A DNA stretch of 34,442 nucleotides from Tannerellaceae bacterium (GTDB taxonomy: Bacteria > Bacteroidota > Bacteroidia > Bacteroidales > Tannerellaceae): contig JAITGS010000022.1 in the NCBI GenBank assembly GCA_031280435.1, forward strand, positions 1-34,442, read 5' to 3'. A program made the translations under genes and the position numbers. The notes under the pieces were generated by a model that worked only from the letters and a program-made list of their open reading frames with translations, was not told the origin of the DNA and did not search any database. Shown here one piece after another: positions 17,201-24,067 of the stretch. How positions within the stretch are numbered: the stretch's first letter is position 1; every line of letters starts with the position of its first letter.

Positions 17201-17915
17201 GAACGGAGAGCGCGAAATGGCCTACGCACTCCACGCTGCCGGCTTCCGCGTTAAAGACGTTCACCTCTCCGACCTCTCCTCCGGACGGGAAACGCTCCGC
17301 GACGTCGGCCTCATAGTTTTCTGCGGAGGCTTCTCCAACTCCGACGTGCTCGGCTCTGCCAAAGGCTGGGCTGCCGGAATCCTCTACAACGAAAAGGCGC
17401 ACGCGGCCATCAAAACCTTCTATGCCCGCCCGGACACCCTTAGCCTGGGCATTTGCAACGGATGCCAGCTCATGGCCGAGCTCGGCCTCCTGTACCCTGA
17501 CTATGAATTGCCGCACAAGATGCGGATTAACCGGTCGACCAAGTTTGAGTCGGCATTTATTTCAGTAGAAATACCTCAAAACCGTTCCGTGATGCTCTCT
17601 TCGCTGAGCGGAAGCAAGCTCGGCGTGTGGATTGCCCATCGCGAAGGCCGATTTGACTTCCCCTACGACGAGAGCGCCTATCACATTGTTGCCAGATATA
17701 ACCATGCCGAATATCCCGCCAATCCAAACGGATCACCGGGAGCAGTAGCAGGGATTTGCTCGGCCGACGGACGCCACTTAGCCATGATGCCTCATCCCGA
17801 AAGAGCCATCTTCCCATGGCAATGCGGACATTATCCGGAGGACAAACGATGTGACAGCTTTACCCCATGGATAGAAATATTTATTAATGCATATAATTGG
17901 ATTATCAACAAATGA
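14247..17915 (+). CDS. purL: Phosphoribosylformylglycinamidine synthase, single-chain
   Basis: The enzyme converts formylglycinamide ribonucleotide, ATP and glutamine to formylglycinamidine ribonucleotide in purine synthesis. At 1222 residues this is the long form with all functions on one chain: an N-terminal PurS-like region, two AIR-synthase-type ATP-binding halves (for example AETHNFPTTVEPFNGASTGTGG and the later TGKDSLSMT), and a C-terminal class I glutaminase. The glutaminase triad is visible: Cys1070 in LGICNGCQLM, and His1183 and Glu1185 in MPHPERAI. It is slightly shorter than the E. coli enzyme. The stop overlaps the downstream barrel gene by 4 bp (ATGA). Confidence 0.96.
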   Translation: MILFFKSSEATLIAVEAAKALSADDVSKLAWLFGSSSPAEEAVEGHFIGPRREMITPWSTNAVDITRTMGIDGIVRIEEYLPASPDADYDPMLQRLYDGLNRELFAVDIRPAEIIFIEDIEDYNRKEGLALSKSEADYLAGLSRRLGRLLTDSEVYGFAQVNSEHCRHKIFNGTFVIDGKEQPLSLFSLIRRTSSENPNRLVSAYKDNVAFNEGPRIVQFAPEQGDVPSFFVVREIEAVLSLKAETHNFPTTVEPFNGASTGTGGEIRDRLGGGKASLPLAGTAVYMTSYPRTGKETVNEWERALAPRPWLYQTPEQILIKASNGASDFGNKYGQPLICGSLLTFEHKENDRIYGYDKVVMLAGGVGYANRRDALKGKPQAGDRILVLGGDNYRIGMGGGAVSSVNTGRYTSGVELNAVQRANPEMQKRVANVIRSIAESDDNPIVSIHDHGAGGHLNCLSELVESVGGRIEISRLPIGDPTLSSKEIIGNESQERMGILIRPMDIDRVMRIAERERAPIYVVGETTGSKKLMFRQADGRKPIDLSLDDLFGRPPKVIINDVTVTASFSPFEFSDARVLEYLTKVLRLEAVGCKDWLTNKVDRSVTGKVAHQQCQGELQLPLADLGVVALDYSGKAGMATSIGHAPQAGLIDPVAGTLLSIAEALTNIVFAPIAYGLAGVSLSANWMWPCRNEGEDARLYAAVSAASDFACSLGINIPTGKDSLSMTQTYADGKVLSPGTVIISAGAEVTDVRKVVSPVLKKDLDTHIYYVDFSFDGIKLGGSALAQTMNRLGSEAPTVTDPAGFARTFGAVQEAISAGLILAGHDISAGGMVTALLEMCFANVQGGLHVDLSQWSDLSILFAENPAILVQVKDTEAFEQLMRKAETTFIRIAHPIAGRFLKIRGSVKFDVSIDAARDIWYSPSRKLDEKQSGLACASKRFENYGKQALEFCFPETFGTAICSFSAAESRRSSGVIAAILRDKGTNGEREMAYALHAAGFRVKDVHLSDLSSGRETLRDVGLIVFCGGFSNSDVLGSAKGWAAGILYNEKAHAAIKTFYARPDTLSLGICNGCQLMAELGLLYPDYELPHKMRINRSTKFESAFISVEIPQNRSVMLSSLSGSKLGVWIAHREGRFDFPYDESAYHIVARYNHAEYPANPNGSPGAVAGICSADGRHLAMMPHPERAIFPWQCGHYPEDKRCDSFTPWIEIFINAYNWIINK

Positions 17916-18556
17916 AAAAAACGATTTTATTAATCATGTTGACCGCGCTGCCATTACTATCGGCCAGCGCCCAGGGCGAGTTCGCCCTCACGCCGCGCGC
18001 CGGGCTTAATCTGGCGACTATTACTTCAACCAAAGGCAGCTCTATTAAGCCGGGACTGAACTTCGGCGTTGTTGCAGATTACATGTTCACGTCGCAGTGG
18101 GGAGTGGAAAGCGGGCTGATGTATTCCATGCAGGGAGCTACATTCAGCGGTCTTTCCCCAAGCATTGACTATCTGAATATCCCCTTGCTTGCAAAGTTCT
18201 ATCTGACGGATTACTACACCGAAAGTATGGGATTCTACGTCGTGGCAGGCCCTCAGTTCGGGCTGGTCGGCATTATGGACAAGGTGGGCTATACCACCGG
18301 CTATGAGGGAAAGCTCATGCCCGACGCCATAACCAAAGGCTTCGACTATGCAGCCGTCGTAGGCGTAGGATACGAGCTCGAATCGGGATTGGCGCTCTCG
18401 GCCCATATCAACTGGGGGCTGGCCAATATCGCTAAGGATTCCTTCAAAGCTTACACTACGACAGGACAGTCCACAACCGAGCAAGTCATCAAACGCGACA
18501 AATCCTACTCCAACTTCGTCTTCCAACTGAACTTCGGATACAGGTTTACGCTATAA
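17912..18556 (+). CDS. Outer-membrane beta-barrel (porin-family) protein
   Basis: The 214-residue protein has a clear signal peptide (MKKTILLIMLTALPLLSASA followed by QG). The rest is alternating, aromatic- and glycine-rich sequence typical of the small eight-stranded OMP_b-brl_2/PorT-like barrels common in Bacteroidota, ending in FQLNFGYRFTL with a hydrophobic terminal strand as seen in outer-membrane proteins. The start at 17912 gives the signal peptide directly; a longer frame from 17897 would add five residues inside purL. It overlaps the purL stop by 4 bp. The role is unknown. Confidence 0.82.
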   Translation: MKKTILLIMLTALPLLSASAQGEFALTPRAGLNLATITSTKGSSIKPGLNFGVVADYMFTSQWGVESGLMYSMQGATFSGLSPSIDYLNIPLLAKFYLTDYYTESMGFYVVAGPQFGLVGIMDKVGYTTGYEGKLMPDAITKGFDYAAVVGVGYELESGLALSAHINWGLANIAKDSFKAYTTTGQSTTEQVIKRDKSYSNFVFQLNFGYRFTL

Positions 18557-18579
18557 GCCGAACCACATCCGATCTCCTA

Positions 18580-18617
18580 AAAAAGGGCCGCCGGACATAC
18601 AGTCCGACGGCCCTTTT
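18580..18617. terminator. Bidirectional terminator between convergent genes
   Basis: AAAA-GGGCCGCCGGAC and GTCCGACGGCCC-TTTT form a stem of about 16 bp with one mismatch and a short loop. The A and T runs on either side let it serve both the plus-strand barrel gene ending at 18556 and the minus-strand gene ending at 18645. Confidence 0.8.
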
Positions 18618-18644
18618 CGCATCCGGCAATTCCCGGACAAAGCC

Positions 18645-19520
18645 TCAGAGAGCCGCTTTCAGCTCCTCCAGGAGCCTCCGGACCCTCTCGCGCTCGTTGC
18701 CCTTGCCTATAATCTCAATGGGAACATAGCCGCAGTAGCCTCCCTTGCGGATAATATCCATAACCCGACCAACGTCGGTTTTCGTCTCCAGGCCATTTTC
18801 AAAAACCGTCTCCTTCACCTGCCAGGTTACGGCATAGCCTATCGTCCGCTCTATCTCCCGGTAAGGCTCGGAGCGATAGCTGCCTATGTCGAGCATCAGG
18901 CCGACGGCCTCGGAGCGAATCCGCGAGAAGAGTTGCTCCACATCCTCGGCCGTCTTGAGGAAATCATTATGATTTTGCAGCGCAATCACTATCCCGTAGC
19001 TTTCCGCAACCGCAGCGCACTCGTTGATAGCCTCGGCCACCTGCCTTGCCGTCGCCTCCCGCGTCGATCCCTGCGGAACGCCCTCGCCGGCAAAGATTCG
19101 CAGCGTAGACGCTCCAAGCTTGGCCGCCACAACTATCCAGTCCTTCACAAGCTGCTTCTCCTTTTCCAGAGCAGCCCTGTCGGCAAGCGTAAAGTCATTC
19201 CGCACGCCCGTTCCGCATATCTGAATCCCCCGGCGGAAAGCCCTGTATTTCGTGCGATAAATCTCCTCGTCGGACGGCGCCGCCGGATAGGTGCTGAAGT
19301 AATACCCCGTCATATCCAGCGCAGCATATCCCAGCGAAGCCGCATAGTCAATAACACTCTCCAGGGTTTCGCTCCCATCGGTAAGCGGACTGTTGAACGA
19401 GTATAAATTCAGGGCAATCTTCACCGAACTACTGTCGGCCCTGTTCCCAAACCTGTTTTGAGCCGTAGCCGCAGTGCAAGCAATCGCAGCCGCCGCTATA
19501 AAGAGCATCAAGCTTCTCAT
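18645..19520 (-). CDS. Exported sugar phosphate isomerase/epimerase-like protein
   Basis: The 291-residue protein has an N-terminal signal peptide (about residues 1-20, cleavage likely after ATA before QNRF). It then folds as an AP-endonuclease-2-type TIM barrel: ALNLYSFN at the start of the barrel, TLRIFAGEGVPQG, IVIALQNHNDFL, VGLMLDIGSYR, VPIEIIGKGN. Asp in LDIGS and Glu in IEIIG are candidate metal ligands; the residue expected as Glu in the third motif appears as Gln (LQNHND). It is probably periplasmic and acts on a sugar-like substrate that cannot be named. It follows the DUF3127 gene by 11 bp, so they probably share a transcript. Confidence 0.8.
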   Translation of the reverse strand: MRSLMLFIAAAAIACTAATAQNRFGNRADSSSVKIALNLYSFNSPLTDGSETLESVIDYAASLGYAALDMTGYYFSTYPAAPSDEEIYRTKYRAFRRGIQICGTGVRNDFTLADRAALEKEKQLVKDWIVVAAKLGASTLRIFAGEGVPQGSTREATARQVAEAINECAAVAESYGIVIALQNHNDFLKTAEDVEQLFSRIRSEAVGLMLDIGSYRSEPYREIERTIGYAVTWQVKETVFENGLETKTDVGRVMDIIRKGGYCGYVPIEIIGKGNERERVRRLLEELKAAL

Positions 19521-19531
19521 GGCGCGGCGGT

Positions 19532-19915
19532 TTAAAACGGCAGATCGTCCGAAGGCGCAGGCGGCGGCGATTCCGGAGCATCGTCAAACTGCGGATAAAC
19601 AGGCCCCGACGGCTGAACCGTTTCGGCCGTATTCTCCCGCCAGGCGTCAGCCCTTTCCACCTTCCAGGCGTTGATGTTGGTGTACCACCTGCCGTTAAAT
19701 TCGCGGCTCTCAATGTCGAACGATACCCTCACATTCTCTCCCTGCTGAACGTTTGCCTGGGCAATCTTGTCCGCCCCAAAAATCTGGAAGCAGACTTTCT
19801 TGGGAAACTGGTCCTCGGTTTCTATCACATACTCTTGCTTCTTCCACTCGTTGCCGGCCCGGCTCACACCTTCCTGTGCAGGGATAACGGCCACTATTTT
19901 TCCTGATATTTCCAT
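19532..19915 (-). CDS. DUF3127 protein with SSB-like acidic tail
   Basis: The 127-residue protein matches the DUF3127 family, small OB-fold-like proteins widespread in Bacteroidota: MEISGKIVAVIPAQEG, the KKQEYVIETED strand, FDIESREFNGRWYTNINAWKVE. After residue ~95 a proline- and acid-rich linker leads to the C-terminal DDLPF, which closely resembles the DDDIPF tip of bacterial SSB that recruits replication and repair proteins. Together these suggest a DNA-binding or genome-maintenance role, but the biochemical function is not established. An exact TAnnTTTG element lies 38 bp upstream. Confidence 0.85.
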   Translation of the reverse strand: MEISGKIVAVIPAQEGVSRAGNEWKKQEYVIETEDQFPKKVCFQIFGADKIAQANVQQGENVRVSFDIESREFNGRWYTNINAWKVERADAWRENTAETVQPSGPVYPQFDDAPESPPPAPSDDLPF

Positions 19916-19952
19916 AAAAAAATAAAATTAATTGTTTGATTTTCTATGCCGG

Positions 19953-19960
19953 CAAAGATA
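19953..19960 (-). promoter_or_regulatory. -7 promoter element of the DUF3127 gene
   Basis: The minus strand reads TATCTTTG, an exact TAnnTTTG match, 38 bp upstream of the ATG at 19915. It lies immediately beyond the stop codon of the preceding gene. No clear -33 box. Confidence 0.55.
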
Positions 19961-19961
19961 C

Positions 19962-20840
19962 TTATTTGGCATCAGTCTGCGAGGCCTTATCCGAAGTCGT
20001 CGCCGGAGCGGCAGCCTCAGCCTTCGAATCGTTCTTCGTCCGGGCATCGCCATCCTCCTTCTTCTCCTTTTTTTTGCGGTGATATCCCCGGTGGGCCAGG
20101 TTGGACTGCGCCTGGTGAACGGCAGCGCTTATAATATCCCTCACATCCATAAGATTTTGGCGGACTGCAGCATCCTGCGGCCCTAATTCATTCGCTGCCC
20201 AGGCAACGTTTATGCTGTCTATAAGCGCATCAAAGGCCGCGTCGACTTCGAAGCGCACCTTCGACAACCTGCCTATTTCAGACACATGCGTCCTGCTCAC
20301 CGAGCGTTCCTGATAAAGCGACATGAACGTTTCGTGTGCAGTCTTTATCTTGTTTATATAATGAGCAAGATCGATGAGCAGGGCCGACGACAGAAGCTGT
20401 ATAGCCTGCTGATTGACCGCTATCCCACAATCCTGGAGGAAATTACTCATATTGCCGCTCAAATTGTAGTAAGCCATTTCGGGCAGGGCCCTGTACGTGT
20501 GATGCAGGAACTTCAGCCTGTCCGCAGCCAGTTTCACATCCGCCCCCGGCAGATAATCGGCCATTTCAACGCATCTCCACAGGAAGATGAAATGAGCCAC
20601 CCGCTCTTCATTCAACCTGGCAATATTGCCCGTCAGAAACGAAGCCTGGCTAAGCTTAAACAGAGAATCCTCAAGGCTAAAAACAATTTTCAGGCTATCG
20701 AGCATCCCCTTCACCGTCGGCAAATTATCCAGCAAGCCTTTCAGCCCCTCAATGACAGGCCCCTCATAAAAAGAGAAATGTTCTCCTATATAAAGCCTTT
20801 TCAAAAGAGTTTTGAACGATATGGGAAACAACTTCTTCAT
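19962..20840 (-). CDS. DUF6261-like protein of unknown function
   Basis: The 292-residue protein has no signal peptide or membrane segment. It is mostly helical by composition, with the N-terminal motif TLLKRLYIGEHFSFY and a later RFEVDAAFDALIDSINVAW segment. These resemble the DUF6261 family of Bacteroidales, though I hold that assignment loosely. The last ~45 residues are low-complexity: a Lys/Glu-rich stretch (KKKEKKEDGD) then an Ala/Thr/Ser-rich tail. I chose the ATG at 20840 (MKKLFPISF) because the longer frame to 20951 crosses the promoter and enters the repeat array. Function unknown. Confidence 0.65.
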   Translation of the reverse strand: MKKLFPISFKTLLKRLYIGEHFSFYEGPVIEGLKGLLDNLPTVKGMLDSLKIVFSLEDSLFKLSQASFLTGNIARLNEERVAHFIFLWRCVEMADYLPGADVKLAADRLKFLHHTYRALPEMAYYNLSGNMSNFLQDCGIAVNQQAIQLLSSALLIDLAHYINKIKTAHETFMSLYQERSVSRTHVSEIGRLSKVRFEVDAAFDALIDSINVAWAANELGPQDAAVRQNLMDVRDIISAAVHQAQSNLAHRGYHRKKKEKKEDGDARTKNDSKAEAAAPATTSDKASQTDAK

Positions 20841-20874
20841 AAATTCATTTTTTGTATCTGATGTTAATAGGCCA

Positions 20875-20882
20875 CAAATATA
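20875..20882 (-). promoter_or_regulatory. -7 promoter element of the DUF6261-like gene
   Basis: The minus strand reads TATATTTG, an exact TAnnTTTG match, 35 bp upstream of the ATG at 20840. The -33 position would fall at about 20902-20905, directly against the first unit of the repeat array. Confidence 0.6.
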
Positions 20883-20904
20883 AAAAAATAATTTCAGCCC
20901 ATTT

Positions 20905-21322
20905 ATATATCGCAAAACTTTGTGAGAAATATTTTCAAGCTTTTGCGACATCGCAAAACCTTGCGAGAAGCCTTTTCAGACTTTTGCTATATCGCAAAAC
21001 CTTGCGAGAAACATTTTCAGACCTTTGCGACATCGCAAAACCTTGCGGGAAATATTTTCAGGCTTTTGCGATATAGCAAAACTTTGCGGGAAATATTTTC
21101 AACCTTTTGCTATATGGCAAAACCTTGCGAGAAATATTTTCGGGCTTTTGCGATATAGCAAAACCTTGCGAGAAATATTTTCAAGTTTTTGCGACATAGC
21201 AATGCCTTGCGGGAAATGTTTTCAGGCTTTTGCGACATAGCAATGCCTTGCGGGAAATATTTTCGGGCTTTTGCGATGTCGCAATGCCTTGCGGGAAATA
21301 TTTTCGGGCTTTGCCATACTTA
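20905..21322. repeat. 41-bp-period array 4, ten units
   Basis: Equivalent positions of the unit fall at 20911, 20952, 20993, 21034, 21075, 21116, 21157, 21198, 21239 and 21280: ten units with exactly 41 bp between each and no insertion or deletion. The unit contains TCGCAAAACCTTGCGAGAAA followed by an AT-rich ATTTTC stretch and TTTTGCGA. Junctions form the dyad TTTTGCGA-n2-TCGCAAAA (perfect at 20941-20958). Substitutions are shared by neighbouring units (GCAATGCC in the last three), as expected from local duplication. It fills the gap between the GH106-like gene and the DUF6261-like promoter. Confidence 0.92.
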
Positions 21323-21410
21323 AAACCTCGGAATATTTTTCGTGCAGGCCGTTGCGGCATGGATATGCTGCATGGCTGTCTGGCGGAGGGAATAGCGGCG
21401 AAGAAAAGGG

Positions 21411-23990
21411 CTAAAACCGGGGCTGAGGCATGGGCTGCATCTCAAGAAGCTTCACGGGGCCGAGGAGGCCGGAGGGGAGGGGCTGCCACCGGCTGAAGGT
21501 TTCGTTGCGATAGTGTATGCCTACGAAGTTGATTTCGCGGAAAATTCGCCACTCCACTCCGCGGCGGTCGTAGTCCGAAATGCGGTTGGCGGGGAGGTTT
21601 GTGACCGATATTTCTATTCTGTTCTCGCCTTCGCGCAGCAGCGGGCCTATGTTTATCTCGAAGGGGATGGCGAAGAGGGTTCCGGCCGGGCGTCCGTTGA
21701 CCGTGACGGATGCGCTCTCGCGGACGTCGCCAAGGCAGAGGCGGTAGTCTGCTCCGGGCGATTTGCGTAGCGTGAAGCTTGTTGCGTAGAGGGCTGTGCC
21801 GCGATTGATCCTGAGGCTGTCTCCCGGAAGTTCCGTCCACGAGCCCGGCTGGTCGAGCAGGTATGTGGCGGAGCCGAGTGGCGGATCGCTCTCGATGAAA
21901 TGCATGCGCCAGCCGGATTGCAGCTCTACGGCCTGTCCTGTGGGCTTATAATATTCCCAGCCGGCGGCTGCGGCGACAGTATGGTCGAAGGTTTTGAGGA
22001 TAAGGGATTCTCCGGGCCGCAGCTGCATGTATACTTCGGTTGCTCCCGGACTGTTGCGGAGGATGGCCTTCCCGGTTTTTCCGCTCATGGGGTCGTAAAA
22101 AATTGCGCTTGCGGGATTGGTTCCGAGGCGTATCCATCCGTCGACGGCTTCGCCTCGAAGCATTGAGAAGAAGTACGTGTGCCCGTGCTGATGCCGGCGG
22201 CGGATCATGCTTCCCTTTTTATCGGTTACAAAGGATTCTGCCCCGGCTTCGAAACCTGGGGGGATGATGGTTCCTCCGGCGGCGGTTACGCTGCTTTCCG
22301 CTGCGAGCTGCTCTATGATTTTTTGCAGCTCGAGGCGTCGTTCCTGCATGCGGTAAAGTCCGGGTACGTCTCGCGGATAATCTCCGGCGAAGTAGATGCG
22401 GGCTCCTTTTTGTGCCATTTCGCTGATGTGAGCGAGTGTTTGCGGGGGGATGCGACGGATTGGGGGCAGGATTAGCGCTTTGTAAAGGCTGCCTCCCGAT
22501 GTGCGTATTTGTCCGTTTTCAACGGTACTGCTGCGGATGAAGCTGTCGGAGATGTAGTCTGCATCGTATCCGGCAGAGCGTATTGTGTCGACGAGGGCGC
22601 AAAATTCGGGCAGCCGTTCGCGCAGGCCGTGGATTGGGAAAGAGAGGTAGTGATTGCCTCGCTCTTCGTGCCAAATGTCGTAGATGGGGAAGTAGAGAAG
22701 GAAGTCGGCATCGGGTTCGCCGCTTTGCAGAAATGAGAGGGCGCGTGCGGTGTAATGAAAGAATGATGGCGCGTCTCGCCAGAGGGTATTGGTTGGCGAC
22801 ATGTCTACGGCGGCGTAAAACTTCCATCCGGGCCATGGGGCGTCCTCAGGAGAATAGGTTGTTCCGTGGAAGACGATGCGATTGACTCCGGCGGCGAGCA
22901 TGAGGTCGAGTTCGGGCTTACATTGCGAGAGCGAGGTTCGGAAGTGCTCTGTGAGCCAGGTGAAGGCCTCGGCGGAGGTGAATCTTCGTCCTGCTATGTG
23001 TGCTGCGGATGATGCGAATTTGAGGACTGCGGGATCGCCGTCGTTCACCTTGCGGATGGAATCTCGGCGCAGTCCGGGGATGTCGAAGTCTGTAATGCCG
23101 AAGGATTCGCACTCCGGGATGTCTGCTGCGGCATAAAGGTCGATGAGCGAGGCGGGCGAGCCGTGTGCCTGGTATCGGGTGGATGTTCCCTGGCGATGTG
23201 CCCAGTCGGTCCAGCTTTTTGCGAAGTTATCGAGCAGAATGTCGGAGATGGTTTCTCTGTAATCGGCTATGATGCGCGCTGCGGTATCGGTGCTGCCGTC
23301 GGAGAGTAGCTGTGCGACGAAGGGCTCTATGGGATAGCCTCGCCTGCGCTCAAACTCGTCGGGCAGGGATGCTGTCCAGTCTGCGCCGTATACTTCGTAG
23401 GAATCGTTGAAGAAGCTGTTCGGAAATGGGGTGGATGTGGCGCTGAAGGCCTGGTCGAACTTTGCGAGGTATCGCTCTACGGCTTCTCGGTTGAGATGAT
23501 CGAGCACGAGGCCTTCTCCTCCCGGAGCTGCCCGCTTGACCATCTGACGGGTTTTGCCGGTGGCGATCTCATCGCCGAGCCATACGAGCCGGGAGGCTGC
23601 ATCCTCTTCGCCGACGTCGGGTCCTCCGAAGGGCCATCCTGTGCCTTGATTCATATCGACGCCCATTCCGAGCCTGCGGGCTTCGGCTATTGTGTAGGCA
23701 AGCATGTTCATCCATCGTGGCGAGAGGTAGTCGATGTACTGCGCTTCTTTGCCTTTGACGCCGTAGATGGGTGTTATCTCGACGCCTCCTATTCCGGCCC
23801 CGGCCAGAGCCTCCAGATTGTATGTGATGCCTGCGGAATCGACGGCGCTGCCCATCCACCACCAGCGTGTCCATGGTTTGGATTGGTTTGTAATGGTTGG
23901 CCACGCGGTGAGATTGTCGGACTGCCTGCATCCGCATAGGAGCAGCGCGAGGAGTAGGAGGATTTGGGGAGAGGGATTTGTGTGTTTCAT
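21411..23990 (-). CDS. GH106-like glycoside hydrolase lipoprotein
   Basis: The 859-residue protein begins with a lipoprotein signal (ILLLLALLLCGC, lipobox LLCG-C), so it is probably anchored in a membrane facing the periplasm or surface. The catalytic part resembles family GH106 and related alpha-L-rhamnosidase-type enzymes: KPWTRWWWMGSAVD, GGVEITPIYGVKG, MGVDMNQGTGWPFGGP. The C-terminal part (about residues 690-850) looks like a galactose-binding beta-sandwich (TVNGRPAGTLFAIPFEINIG). Substrate specificity cannot be read. The start at 23990 gives the signal peptide; the in-frame extension to 24077 runs into lptD. It follows lptD by 77 bp. Confidence 0.82.
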   Translation of the reverse strand: MKHTNPSPQILLLLALLLCGCRQSDNLTAWPTITNQSKPWTRWWWMGSAVDSAGITYNLEALAGAGIGGVEITPIYGVKGKEAQYIDYLSPRWMNMLAYTIAEARRLGMGVDMNQGTGWPFGGPDVGEEDAASRLVWLGDEIATGKTRQMVKRAAPGGEGLVLDHLNREAVERYLAKFDQAFSATSTPFPNSFFNDSYEVYGADWTASLPDEFERRRGYPIEPFVAQLLSDGSTDTAARIIADYRETISDILLDNFAKSWTDWAHRQGTSTRYQAHGSPASLIDLYAAADIPECESFGITDFDIPGLRRDSIRKVNDGDPAVLKFASSAAHIAGRRFTSAEAFTWLTEHFRTSLSQCKPELDLMLAAGVNRIVFHGTTYSPEDAPWPGWKFYAAVDMSPTNTLWRDAPSFFHYTARALSFLQSGEPDADFLLYFPIYDIWHEERGNHYLSFPIHGLRERLPEFCALVDTIRSAGYDADYISDSFIRSSTVENGQIRTSGGSLYKALILPPIRRIPPQTLAHISEMAQKGARIYFAGDYPRDVPGLYRMQERRLELQKIIEQLAAESSVTAAGGTIIPPGFEAGAESFVTDKKGSMIRRRHQHGHTYFFSMLRGEAVDGWIRLGTNPASAIFYDPMSGKTGKAILRNSPGATEVYMQLRPGESLILKTFDHTVAAAAGWEYYKPTGQAVELQSGWRMHFIESDPPLGSATYLLDQPGSWTELPGDSLRINRGTALYATSFTLRKSPGADYRLCLGDVRESASVTVNGRPAGTLFAIPFEINIGPLLREGENRIEISVTNLPANRISDYDRRGVEWRIFREINFVGIHYRNETFSRWQPLPSGLLGPVKLLEMQPMPQPRF

Positions 23991-24067
23991 AATGGTATGT
24001 TGTTTTATGGGATTACGGATGCGAAAGTAAGCTTCCTTGCGGATAGTTCGATCTTCGGGTTCCGTCC

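Noticed and set aside
20841-20951. Longer N terminus for the DUF6261-like protein
   Set aside because: It would be translated from the repeat array and across an exact TAnnTTTG promoter element.
20905-21322. CRISPR array
   Set aside because: The 41-bp units follow each other directly with no unique spacers, and no cas genes are present.
20852-21496. Open reading frames across array 4 on the plus strand
   Set aside because: They are translations of the same 41-bp repeat in three frames (41 is not a multiple of 3) and have no homology-like features.
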